Positions 45,307-53,570 of a stretch of 54,234 nt of DNA are shown here, piece after piece. The stretch is from NCBI GenBank assembly GCA_029547705.1, contig JAKPOU010000040.1, forward strand, positions 1-54,234, read 5' to 3'. The notes below the pieces were generated by a model, which was not told where the DNA came from, did no database searches, and saw nothing but the letters and a program-made list of their open reading frames with translations. Both the position numbers and the translations under genes were made by a program. The DNA is from Bacteroidota bacterium (GTDB lineage: Bacteria; Bacteroidota; Bacteroidia; Bacteroidales; VadinHA17). Position 1 is the stretch's first letter. Every line of letters starts with the position of its first letter.

Positions 45307-46911
45307 TTATTTTGATACTACCAGGGTCTGGCTCAGGTTTATGTCACCCGAAACAACTACTTTATATATTCCTGCAGGCAGTGGCTTAACGTCAATTATC
45401 ATCAGGTTGCCGGTGTAATTTTCTTCCCGGATCCTTCTTCCCTGCATGTCAAACAGGCTTATTATCGCTTTTCCTGCCATTTCTGACGATAACTGAACAT
45501 TTACAATGTCATTTGCCGGATTCGGATAAACATGCAGCTTATTCTTCTCCTGAGGAATTTCCTGAGAAAGGTATGATGCAAGGATATTGTCCTGCAGCAG
45601 GTCTTCCACGGCAGGAGCCTGATAGGATTCCTCCATAGCCTGGGAAAACTGGACAAGTTCATCATCTGTGTCCGATTTCAGCAGGCTCAGCAGATTTATG
45701 CCGCAGGGATTGGCATGAGAATCACAGTCAAATTTTACCTTGGCCAGTAACATTACAAAAGGAGCACATTCAGCATGTTTGAACGGACCGAGCGGAGCAG
45801 TAGTAACTCTGTTGCTGCCCTTGAGAATGAATGAAAGGTAGGCTAGCAGCGAGTTGTTGTTGTCAACCAGTTCATCGCATGTACAGTAGTAGAGATGCAA
45901 ATCGCTCTGGGGCTTCCAGTTGATTAGATCGTTTTTTCTGAGTGCCGAATTAACAGGATGTAAATAACTATACCGGAGGTTCCACAGGTAGGTGGGATTG
46001 AACATGGACTGCCATTGTGCAGGCAGCTGCAGATTAATCTCATTTACAGTGAGCGAGCCGTCAAAAAGCCCTGGCATTGCGGTACTGTACGGCTGGACAA
46101 ACACCTGATTCAAATTGCCGTACATATTTCCATATACTTCCTGATAGCCCAACAGCAGATAAGGCAGAAACGAGGGACTGGCATAGTCGGCATGATCAAA
46201 AACAAAATTTTTCTGAACGAGTGATAAACTATAGGCACCGCTGCCTGCCACAGTCTTTTGCAGAATGAGCCCCGGAACAGGATTCCGCTGCAGTTCTTCC
46301 TGTGTAGCCAGTGCGGCATGCCCGCCCTGTGAATAACCTTCAAGATAGAGACTGCCGTTTGGTTTGGCCTTGATATCGGGAGCACTGTTGCAATACTGCA
46401 TTGCAGCTTTCAGCATGTCCACGCTGGCTGATGCTTCTGTTGCAGCATGGTGGTAGGGATGCAGCCCGGGACCGTCTCCAAGTCCAATATAATCGGGCAA
46501 TACTGAAATATATCCGTCCATAGCCATAATCCATCCGATAACAGATTCTATACCTGTCAGATACGATGGCGCATCGGTTTTACGGGTAAGAGTGCCGTGC
46601 AGATAGCTCAAAACGGGCAGCCGGGTGGTTTTGTTTACAACCGGCAGAAACACAACACCTGAAGCAGTAGTTGGCTGTCCTTTACCATTAATGGTTTTGT
46701 AGATCACTTTTACTGCTGTTACCGAATACTTCTGATAAATGAAAAGTCCGGCAAGAGTATATGCTGTTCCGTCCAGATTGTTTTTCAGGTTCAGCATTAT
46801 CTCTTCAGGTGAGAGAGTAGCCATGGGAAAGGTACTGACAATGGTGCCGCGCTGTCCTGAAAGCTGGAAACACAACAACAATGTAACCGGAAATAGTAGA
46901 AATCTTTTCAT
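45307..46911 (-). CDS. Secreted alpha/beta hydrolase with type IX secretion sorting domain
   Basis: A 534-residue protein with signal peptide (1-19, F-Q-L-S-G-Q). Middle part is a lipase/prolyl-oligopeptidase-type alpha/beta hydrolase: L-S-Y-L-H-G-T-L near 103 (oxyanion region), nucleophile in Y-L-E-G-Y-S-Q-G-G-H-A-A-L, and late histidine in F-K-H-A-E-C-A-P. The last 75 residues, from H-V-Y-P-N-P-A-N-D to T-L-V-V-S-K, form the T9SS C-terminal signal (Por secretion type A), with D-M-Q-G-R-R-I and L-P-A-G-I-Y-K-V-V-V. The protein is thus exported across the outer membrane, possibly anchored at the cell surface. Likely an esterase or lipase; substrate unknown. Confidence 0.87.
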   Translation of the reverse strand: MKRFLLFPVTLLLCFQLSGQRGTIVSTFPMATLSPEEIMLNLKNNLDGTAYTLAGLFIYQKYSVTAVKVIYKTINGKGQPTTASGVVFLPVVNKTTRLPVLSYLHGTLTRKTDAPSYLTGIESVIGWIMAMDGYISVLPDYIGLGDGPGLHPYHHAATEASASVDMLKAAMQYCNSAPDIKAKPNGSLYLEGYSQGGHAALATQEELQRNPVPGLILQKTVAGSGAYSLSLVQKNFVFDHADYASPSFLPYLLLGYQEVYGNMYGNLNQVFVQPYSTAMPGLFDGSLTVNEINLQLPAQWQSMFNPTYLWNLRYSYLHPVNSALRKNDLINWKPQSDLHLYYCTCDELVDNNNSLLAYLSFILKGSNRVTTAPLGPFKHAECAPFVMLLAKVKFDCDSHANPCGINLLSLLKSDTDDELVQFSQAMEESYQAPAVEDLLQDNILASYLSQEIPQEKNKLHVYPNPANDIVNVQLSSEMAGKAIISLFDMQGRRIREENYTGNLMIIDVKPLPAGIYKVVVSGDINLSQTLVVSK

Positions 46912-47252
46912 GGGCCTTGGTTTAAATTAAAAAAGAATAATTTACGGCTTTTTTAAAAAAGATCAAAAAAAACGACTCTGAATTATAATGTAATCCAGTA
47001 ATTCTTATGGTATTATTGTACTGTTTAAAGACTGCTGCCCGGGAACCGGAAAAGCAGCTGAAACCGATATTCAGCCCTGTGCTTTGGCATCGGGTTTTAG
47101 CTTGACTTACTGTCCGGTTAATCGTAACAGGACCGGGATTTTAAAAAAAAAAGATAAGGTAGTGCAAATAAGTTTCTGGAATCCGGCCGGAAGTGCAAAT
47201 AATTTAAATAAAGGGCTTTAATTATTTACAGAAACAATGAGGAAGTATATTG
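46912..47252. other. Intergenic region, no gene seen
   Basis: 341 bases between the start of the T9SS hydrolase and the first tRNA-Leu. It is AT-rich with several A-runs near 46950 and 47140. It presumably holds the hydrolase promoter, but I find no exact TAnnTTTG box on the minus strand and no repeat, structure or coding remnant. Confidence 0.5.
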
Positions 47253-47336
47253 TGCCCAGAACAAGACTCGAACTTGCACACCGTTGCCGGCACCAGCCCC
47301 TCAAGCTGGCGTGTCTACCAATTTCACCATCTGGGC
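47253..47336 (-). tRNA. tRNA-Leu (anticodon GAG)
   Basis: On the minus strand the acceptor stem GCCCAGA pairs with TCTGGGC. The D arm contains AAATTGGTAGAC, the anticodon stem CCAGC/GCTGG holds loop TTGAGGG (anticodon GAG), a variable arm of class II length follows (GCCGGCAACGGT), and the T arm has GTTCGAGTC. CCA is not encoded (ACA follows). The long variable arm and loop fit leucine. Confidence 0.92.
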
Positions 47337-47438
47337 ATTAACAGGCTTTTGCCACGGTACGGAACATCCCGTAGTGTATTAACCTGAAAATTTTTAACCT
47401 GAATTAACATAAAGAACGAATGGCATTCTGCCGCTCTG

Positions 47439-47522
47439 TGCCCAGAACAGGACTCGAACCTGCATGTCATTGCTGACACTAGTCCCTGAAACTAGCGCGT
47501 CTACCAATTTCGCCATCTGGGC
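47439..47522 (-). tRNA. tRNA-Leu (anticodon CAG)
   Basis: Acceptor stem GCCCAGA/TCTGGGC on the minus strand, D arm with AAATTGGTAGAC, anticodon stem CTAGT/ACTAG with loop TTCAGGG (anticodon CAG), class II variable arm (TGTCAGCAATGACA) and T arm GGTTCGAGTCC. CCA not encoded. It lies 102 bases upstream of the GAG isoacceptor, with the same acceptor and D arm, and probably shares its transcript. Confidence 0.92.
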
Positions 47523-47669
47523 CTATCAGCTCAGGCCCAGACATCCGGAATCAGTGGTTGTCAGTACGTTCTGACCTGGGTTTCCGGTTCCGTGCTCTGC
47601 GCCTATCAATTGCGGGGACAAAAATAATAAAAAATTTAATAATAAGGAATCATGATTTACAGAAAAGTA

Positions 47670-47677
47670 TATTTTTG
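47670..47677 (+). promoter_or_regulatory. Bacteroidota -7 box for the aspartokinase-lysA pair
   Basis: TATTTTTG followed by CACA, an exact TAnnTTTG match, 141 bases before the aspartokinase ATG, identical over 12 bases to the box at 34197. No lysine riboswitch is seen in the leader. Confidence 0.45.
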
Positions 47678-47817
47678 CACACTGACCATGGAAAATATAT
47701 ATAAACAGCTGCCAGGATTCCCCAAACCATTCCGGTTAACAGGAAGCGGGCCTGAATCAAATGTTCCCTTCACAGGCATATTTCCTGAAATGCAGATTTT
47801 AAAACAGCTTAAATAAA

Positions 47818-49143
47818 ATGAAAATAACGAAGATTATGAAATTCGGCGGGACCTCGGTCGGCAGTCCCGAAAGAATTAAAGCACTTATACCTTTAATCAC
47901 CGGCAATGAGCAGAAGATTGTGGTTCTTTCGGCCATGTCGGGAACCACAAACAGCCTTGTTGAAATAACAGAGCTCCTGTACAGCGGTGATAAACAGACA
48001 GCATCAGACCGGATTGAGTCGCTGAGGACCCGCTATCATAAAGTGGTTGATGAGCTTTATGAAACGGATGAATATAAGAATACCGGACATGAGATGATTG
48101 ATTCTCATTTCAATTCCATGGGAAACATTGCGGCCAGACCCTTCACCCGCCTGCAGGAAAGAGCCATTGTAGGTGAGGGCGAACTGATATCAACTGCTTT
48201 GCTGCATAAGCTTCTGCTGGAAAGAGGAATCAAATCAAAACTGATTCCCGCAGTGAATTTCATGCGTATCGACAAAGACGGTGAACCCGATTATTATTAC
48301 ATAGAGGAAAACCTGAAGAGGGAGCTCAGAAGATGTGACTCAAAAAGCGTTCTTATAACACAGGGCTTTATCTGCCGTAACGTGAAAGGGGAAATTGACA
48401 ATCTCAAGCGCGGGGGAAGCGACTATACGGCATCACTGATAGGATCTGTACTGAAAGTGGATGAGATACAGATATGGACCGACATCAATGGTTTCCACAA
48501 TAACGATCCGAGGTTTGTTGAAAACACGGAAGTCATTCGCGAGCTTTCATTTGACGAAGCCGCAGAACTGGCTTATTTCGGGGCAAAAATCCTTCACCCC
48601 TCAAGTATAACCCCTGCCCGCGACAATAATATCCCAGTCCGGCTGAAGAACACCCTCCATCCTGAAGATGAGGGAACCCTTATTACATCATCCAGCGAAC
48701 TGATGGATTATAAAGCTGTGGCGGCGAAAGACGGGATATCGGTAATAAGGATCAGGTCGTACCGTATGCTGATGGCCTATGGTTTCATGCGCAAAGTGTT
48801 CGAGATATTTGAAGCCTACAAAACACCGATTGATATGATTACAACCTCAGAGGTGTCCGTCTCCATTACAATCGACAATCCACGATATATCAGGGAGATT
48901 GCTGCCGATCTGAGTGAACTGGGAACAGTTGAAACAGAGGAAGACCAGACTATTGTCTGTATAGTCGGGGATTTCCGGATGAAAAAGACGGGATCAGCAC
49001 CGGAAATTTTTGAAGCACTGGATACAATTCCGCTTAAAATGATATCTTACGGGGGCAGCGATATCAGTATTTCATTGCTGATAGATACCAGTCACAAGAA
49101 GGAAGCGCTGAGACTTCTGAGCAAACATTTATTTCCTCACTGA
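47818..49143 (+). CDS. lysC: Aspartate kinase
   Basis: Monofunctional aspartokinase of 441 aa, phosphorylating aspartate at the head of the lysine/diaminopimelate, threonine and methionine pathways. Opening motif M-K-F-G-G-T-S-V-G at about 7-15; K-R-G-G-S-D-Y-T-A-S near 200; W-T-D-I-N-G-F-H-N-N-D-P-R, and A-K-I-L-H-P-S-S-I-T-P-A; C-terminal ACT domains from about 300 (S-V-I-R-I-R-S-Y-R and I-V-C-I-V-G-D-F) that normally bind the end product. It is followed after four bases by lysA, so lysine or diaminopimelate feedback is plausible; the methionine operon nearby uses the same intermediate. Confidence 0.94.
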   Translation: MKITKIMKFGGTSVGSPERIKALIPLITGNEQKIVVLSAMSGTTNSLVEITELLYSGDKQTASDRIESLRTRYHKVVDELYETDEYKNTGHEMIDSHFNSMGNIAARPFTRLQERAIVGEGELISTALLHKLLLERGIKSKLIPAVNFMRIDKDGEPDYYYIEENLKRELRRCDSKSVLITQGFICRNVKGEIDNLKRGGSDYTASLIGSVLKVDEIQIWTDINGFHNNDPRFVENTEVIRELSFDEAAELAYFGAKILHPSSITPARDNNIPVRLKNTLHPEDEGTLITSSSELMDYKAVAAKDGISVIRIRSYRMLMAYGFMRKVFEIFEAYKTPIDMITTSEVSVSITIDNPRYIREIAADLSELGTVETEEDQTIVCIVGDFRMKKTGSAPEIFEALDTIPLKMISYGGSDISISLLIDTSHKKEALRLLSKHLFPH

Positions 49144-49147
49144 TAAT

Positions 49148-50302
49148 ATGATTACCAACGAAACAACCGAGAAATTCAGGAAGCTTAAACTTCCCACGCC
49201 GTTTTATTACTATGATCTGGAAGTCCTGAAAACGACACTGGATGTGATCAAAAAGAAAGCATCCGAATCGGGATTTAAACTGCATTATGCAGTAAAAGCC
49301 AACCATAATCCGAGAATACTCAGTCTGATTGCGTCATACGGACTGGGTGCCGACTGTGTAAGCTGGAATGAAATAGATGCTGCACTGAAGGCAGGATTCA
49401 GGGCTTCCGAAATTGTATTCGCCGGCGTAGGAAAATCGGACAATGAAATAATAAATGCAATAGAAGCAGATATATTCTGCTTCAACTGCGAATCAATACC
49501 CGAGATGGAAGTGATAAACACATTCGCGGCCAGGCTCGGAAAAAAGGCAAGGATAGCCCTTCGTATCAATCCGCTTGTGGATGCCCATACCCATAAATAT
49601 ATAACCACAGGCATTGCAGAAAGCAAATTCGGAATCAACACCTGGGAACTGGAAGAAGTCCTTAAAAAACTTACAGACATGAAGAACCTGGAGCTTACCG
49701 GAATCCATTTTCATGTCGGCTCACAAATTACCAGACTGTCGGTCTTCAAAACGCTTTGCAATCATATCAACGAGCTGCAGGAATGGTTTTCCGTGAGAAA
49801 TTCCGAACTGAAAATCATAAATGTGGGAGGAGGATTAGGTATCAATTATGACAATCCTGAGGAATTACCGAGGTTTGACGATTATTTTTCACTGATACGC
49901 AAGTTCGTTGATCTCAGACCGGGCCAGACAATTCATGCGGAACCGGGCAGATCAATAGTGGGACAGTGCGGCTCCCTCATCTCGAAAGTCCTGTATGTAA
50001 AAAACGGCACCAACACAAAATTCGTGATTATTGATGCTGGAATGACAGACCTTATCCGTCCGGCACTTTACCAGGCACATCACCAGATAGAAAACCTTAC
50101 TTCCGCCGGAGAAACGGAAAATTATGATGTTGTGGGACCAATATGTGAATCATCAGATACCTTTGCAAGATATATCGAACTTCCCGAAACCAGAAGAGGT
50201 GACCTTATTGCAATAAGATCGGCCGGGGCATACGGGGAAGTGATGGCATCAAGATATAACCTCAGGGATCTTCCGCAGGTGGTCTTTTCAGATGAGATAT
50301 AA
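49148..50302 (+). CDS. lysA: Diaminopimelate decarboxylase LysA
   Basis: PLP fold-III decarboxylase, 384 aa. PLP lysine K50 in H-Y-A-V-K-A-N-H-N-P; H-F-H-V-G-S-Q-I, G-G-G-L-G-I-N-Y, the E-P-G-R-S-I-V block and the C-terminal C-E-S-S-D-T-F and G-A-Y-G-E-V-M-A-S. It makes lysine from meso-diaminopimelate in the cytoplasm. The Cys in C-E-S-S-D and the H-V-G-S-Q motif separate it from the arginine/ornithine branch and from NspC. Close spacing behind aspartokinase implies one operon. In the context of murein salvage it could also act on recovered diaminopimelate. Confidence 0.92.
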   Translation: MITNETTEKFRKLKLPTPFYYYDLEVLKTTLDVIKKKASESGFKLHYAVKANHNPRILSLIASYGLGADCVSWNEIDAALKAGFRASEIVFAGVGKSDNEIINAIEADIFCFNCESIPEMEVINTFAARLGKKARIALRINPLVDAHTHKYITTGIAESKFGINTWELEEVLKKLTDMKNLELTGIHFHVGSQITRLSVFKTLCNHINELQEWFSVRNSELKIINVGGGLGINYDNPEELPRFDDYFSLIRKFVDLRPGQTIHAEPGRSIVGQCGSLISKVLYVKNGTNTKFVIIDAGMTDLIRPALYQAHHQIENLTSAGETENYDVVGPICESSDTFARYIELPETRRGDLIAIRSAGAYGEVMASRYNLRDLPQVVFSDEI

Positions 50303-50542
50303 CAAAGCGGATTACAGGAAGTCTGTCCGGTGCGGCCGGTAAGTCAGACTGGCAGCAATTCCGGTCCGTTCTTAGCAGCCGGCAGGCAATCAGATCAGGC
50401 CATCAGCAACCTGTTAAACCATCAGGCACTAAACCGTCAGGCAAGTTTGGGTAAACGTCCAGGAATAAAAGAATTTCTGAATTTTTTTATACTATTGGAG
50501 TATATGAGGTATATTTAGGCTTTAAAGAATTACTTCAGCTTC

Positions 50543-51277
50543 ATGAAATTTTTAAGAATCACTTCTGAAACAGTATTTTCCCGCTTACGCGTATACATTA
50601 TTTCAGCTCTTTTTATCCTGACTGTCTCGTGTTCGCCCCTGCGGGTTTACCGCGATCTGCCGGAGGTTAAGGCATGGGAACCGGAAATTGAGAAATTAAC
50701 AGCACTGGGCAATACAGAGCAGTACGCTGAAGATGCAATTGTCTTTGCCGGCAGTTCAAGCATAAGGCTGTGGAAAACGCTTGCCTCTGATATGGAGCCC
50801 TACAACGTGATACAGAGAGGCTACGGGGGTGCAAAACTGAGTGATTACGGGGTTTATGCAAACAGGATATTCGGGAATATTCCGGGAAGAGCACTTGTGC
50901 TGTTTGTCGCAAATGACATTACCGGAAGTGAAAAGGACAAGAGTCCCGGAGAAGTAAAAAAGCTTTTCCTCCATATTGTGAAAACTTTCCGGAAGACACA
51001 TCCGGGTGCACCGGTATTCTGGATAGCCATCACTCCCACATCCTCCCGCTGGAAGGCATGGCCGGAAATAAAGGAAGCCAATGAACTCATCCGGGAAACA
51101 TGCGAAAAAGGAAAAAACCTGTATTTCATACGAACGGATTTTGCATTCCTGAATGATCAGGGACAGCCCAAAGATGAGCTTTTTATGGCCGACAGGCTCC
51201 ATCTCAATGAGGATGGCTACAGGATATGGACTGATTTAATCAAAAACGAACTGAACAAGGTACTGACCAGCAAATAA
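50543..51277 (+). CDS. SGNH/GDSL-hydrolase lipoprotein
   Basis: A 244-residue lipoprotein: hydrophobic signal then L-T-V-S-C with the lipidated Cys at 30. SGNH blocks: F-A-G-S-S-S-I-R-L-W at 68-77 (nucleophile S71), G-Y-G-G-A-K-L (block II glycine), L-F-V-A-N-D-I-T (block III Asn), and D-R-L-H-L-N-E-D-G-Y (block V Asp-x-x-His). Likely an acetyl- or acyl-esterase acting on a surface sugar or lipid, facing the periplasm or cell surface. It precedes a glycerophosphodiesterase by 88 bases on the same strand. Substrate unknown. Confidence 0.88.
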   Translation: MKFLRITSETVFSRLRVYIISALFILTVSCSPLRVYRDLPEVKAWEPEIEKLTALGNTEQYAEDAIVFAGSSSIRLWKTLASDMEPYNVIQRGYGGAKLSDYGVYANRIFGNIPGRALVLFVANDITGSEKDKSPGEVKKLFLHIVKTFRKTHPGAPVFWIAITPTSSRWKAWPEIKEANELIRETCEKGKNLYFIRTDFAFLNDQGQPKDELFMADRLHLNEDGYRIWTDLIKNELNKVLTSK

Positions 51278-51365
51278 ACAACCCGCATATTCCGGTCTGC
51301 CGGTATAAGACATTCTACCGCTGAGTGGAACAGATCATCAAAACAATAAAACAAATTATATTCTG

Positions 51366-52133
51366 ATGAAAAAAACATTAACATTACTGATTATGCTTGC
51401 AGCAGCCGCCGCATCAAATGCACAGGTCAAGATAATTGCCCACAGGGGCGCCTCATGGCTAGCTCCGGAAAACACTGTGGCCTCAGCCAGACTGGCATGG
51501 GAAAAGAACGCAGATGCCGTGGAATGTGACATCTATCTTTCAAAGGACAATAAGATTATCGTCATTCATGATTCCAACACGAAAAGAACTACAGGCGAGG
51601 ATCATGTTGTAAGTGAAACCAATTCGAAAGTTCTCCGTGCACTTGATGCCGGTTCCTTCAAGGATGAAAAATACAGGGGTGAAAAGCTGCCGTTCCTGTC
51701 AGAGATAATAAAGACAGTCCCGAAGGGGAAAGAGCTCGTTGTGGAAATAAAATGTAAAAGTGAAATACTTCCATATCTTGAAAAAGCAGTAAGGAAATAT
51801 CAGAATAAGATTGTTTTCACATTTATCTGCTTTGATTTCCAGACTATAACCGATACCAGGAAGACCTTTCCAGGTAACGCCTGCTACTGGCTGTGCAGCA
51901 ATGCAGAACTCTTGGATAAAACATTCAGTAAGGTCGGTCCTGCCGGCCTGGAAGGTGTAAGCCTTTCATGGAATATCATTACTGAGGATGTTGTCAAAAA
52001 AGCAAGGGAACTTGGTCTTGAAGTTTATTCCTGGACAGTGGATGATCCCGCAGAAGCAAAACGCCTTATCGGTCTGGGTGTGGAGGGGATAACCACCAAC
52101 CGCCCCGGATGGCTGAATGAACAGATATTCTAA
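51366..52133 (+). CDS. Exported glycerophosphodiester phosphodiesterase
   Basis: A 255-residue GDPD-family protein with signal peptide (1-19, A-S-N-A-Q). Motifs: I-A-H-R-G-A-S-W-L-A-P-E-N-T (catalytic His and metal Glu), V-E-C-D-I-Y-L-S-K-D and V-I-H-D-S-N-T-K-R-T-T-G, which supply the second His and acidic ligands; W-T-V-D-D-P near the C-terminus completes the barrel. It releases glycerol 3-phosphate from deacylated phospholipids in the periplasm. The next gene follows after 10 bases, so the two are probably co-transcribed. Confidence 0.93.
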   Translation: MKKTLTLLIMLAAAAASNAQVKIIAHRGASWLAPENTVASARLAWEKNADAVECDIYLSKDNKIIVIHDSNTKRTTGEDHVVSETNSKVLRALDAGSFKDEKYRGEKLPFLSEIIKTVPKGKELVVEIKCKSEILPYLEKAVRKYQNKIVFTFICFDFQTITDTRKTFPGNACYWLCSNAELLDKTFSKVGPAGLEGVSLSWNIITEDVVKKARELGLEVYSWTVDDPAEAKRLIGLGVEGITTNRPGWLNEQIF

Positions 52134-52143
52134 AAAAAGTGTT

Positions 52144-53220
52144 ATGAAAGATAGTATTTCCCGGCGAAAATTCATCGGCAGAAGCATAGGTATCAGTACC
52201 GGTGCACTTGTACTGCCTTCAGCCGAAGCTTTCGGCATGCAGGTAAAAAGCGGTTCAACAATACCGCTAATTATTACAAGTCATGCCAACGACACCGGCA
52301 GGAAAGCCCTCGAAGAGGGATGGAAAATCCTGGCTGCAGGTGGTTCTGCAGTCACAGCTGTGGAGACAGCTGCCAACATTATTGAACTGGATCCCGAGGA
52401 TACAAGTGTGGGTTACGGGGGATTGCCCAATGAAAAGGGAGTTGTTCAGCTCGATGCATCTTTTATGGACGGCAGGACATATTCTGCCGGAGCTGTAGCC
52501 TGTCTGGAGAATATAAAAACTCCATCCTCCGTGGCAAGACTTGTTATGCAGAGAACCAATCACGTCCTCCTTACCGGTGCCGGAGCGCTGGAATTTGCAA
52601 AAGCATGGGGCTTCCGTGAAGAAAACCTTCTCACGGAAAAAGCCCGGAAGATATGGCTCAGGTGGAAGGAAGAAATGAGTGCCATAGATGACTGGGGACC
52701 TCCGGAGCATCTGAAGGATCAGCAAAAACTGGAATCCTGGTGGCAGGATTTTCCTGAAATTGAACATCACTACGGAACAACCAATGTTCTGGCCATTGAT
52801 AAAAACGGGGATATTGCCGGATGCACAACCACCAGCGGACTGAGCTTCAAACTAAACGGCCGTGTCGGCGATTCTCCCATCATAGGAGCGGGTCTGTATG
52901 TCGACAATGAGGTTGGTGCCGCTGCTGCGACAGGCCGTGGGGAGGATGTCATAAAATCTTGTGCATCATATTTCATGGTTCTGAGAATGAAGGATGGAAG
53001 AAGCCCCCAGCAGGCATGCGAGGATGCCCTGCACATGATCACAGACCGTTACAAAAAGGTTAATCCGGATTATTTTCCAAGCGAGAAATTCGTTGCCATC
53101 AATAAATACGGTGAAACAGGATGTGCTTCAATGAAAGGCAGCGTCAACCCTCAGATGTCGGTTATGACCGGCAGGGGTTATACAAAATATGAAGGAACCA
53201 TTGCCTTTCCCGGGAAATAG
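52144..53220 (+). CDS. N4-(beta-N-acetylglucosaminyl)-L-asparaginase
   Basis: Ntn hydrolase of 358 aa from ATG 52144. A Tat-type signal, S-I-S-R-R-K-F-I-G-R, is at 4-13. The nucleophile is T212 in E-H-H-Y-G-T-T-N-V-L-A, followed by the family block C-T-T-T-S-G-L-S-F-K and G-R-V-G-D-S-P-I-I-G-A-G-L-Y-V-D-N-E-V-G-A-A-A-A-T-G, very close to Flavobacterium aspartylglucosaminidase. In that enzyme the residue before Thr is Asp (H-D-T); here it is Gly. It splits GlcNAc-Asn, the core of N-glycoproteins, giving aspartate and a GlcNAc amine. The upstream frame to 52117 has no signal-like start, so it was not chosen. Confidence 0.92.
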   Translation: MKDSISRRKFIGRSIGISTGALVLPSAEAFGMQVKSGSTIPLIITSHANDTGRKALEEGWKILAAGGSAVTAVETAANIIELDPEDTSVGYGGLPNEKGVVQLDASFMDGRTYSAGAVACLENIKTPSSVARLVMQRTNHVLLTGAGALEFAKAWGFREENLLTEKARKIWLRWKEEMSAIDDWGPPEHLKDQQKLESWWQDFPEIEHHYGTTNVLAIDKNGDIAGCTTTSGLSFKLNGRVGDSPIIGAGLYVDNEVGAAAATGRGEDVIKSCASYFMVLRMKDGRSPQQACEDALHMITDRYKKVNPDYFPSEKFVAINKYGETGCASMKGSVNPQMSVMTGRGYTKYEGTIAFPGK

Positions 53221-53570
53221 GTATCCGTCAGGGTAATTCAGGATTTATGTCTTGATCACATCAAATACAACGCTGCTCTAAACGAAGTTTCACACTTAGA
53301 GAGATTCAGCCAGAGTTTGCCATGACCATAAGTAAAGACCGTAAAGAAAGAACAGATTACCATTAGGCACCTGTCGGGGCACGTTTTGATACGATATCCG
53401 GCTAAAACTGATTATTTGTATGAAGATAATAAGCAATTAGGTTTAGCGCGACGTTCGGGAACATTACTTCTGGATGAATTAATTGCATAACAACGGGCAG
53501 ATAAAAGTAAAGCTATTGCTGACTGTGCCGGAATTAGTATGTAAAAAAAGCCGTCGAAATTAATTGAAAA
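53221..53570. other. Gene-free region before the CRISPR array with a decayed reading frame
   Basis: 350 bases. A frame from 53332 to 53490 encodes about 52 residues ending R-R-S-G-T-L-L-L-D-E-L-I-A with no start codon, then a stop, then in the same frame Q-R-A-D-K-S-K-A-I-A-D-C-A-G-I-S. This looks like a decayed gene that I cannot identify. The final 60 bases are AT-rich, but from the repeat orientation this is the trailer side, not the leader. Confidence 0.4.

Noticed and set aside
47678..47817. Lysine riboswitch before aspartokinase
   Set aside because: The leader is only about 140 bases and AT-rich and shows none of the conserved lysine-riboswitch stems.
50303..50542. Small ORF and short CATCAGGCA-type repeats between lysA and the SGNH gene
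   Set aside because: Repeats are too short and degenerate to separate from chance, and the 62-codon frame has no family or binding site support.
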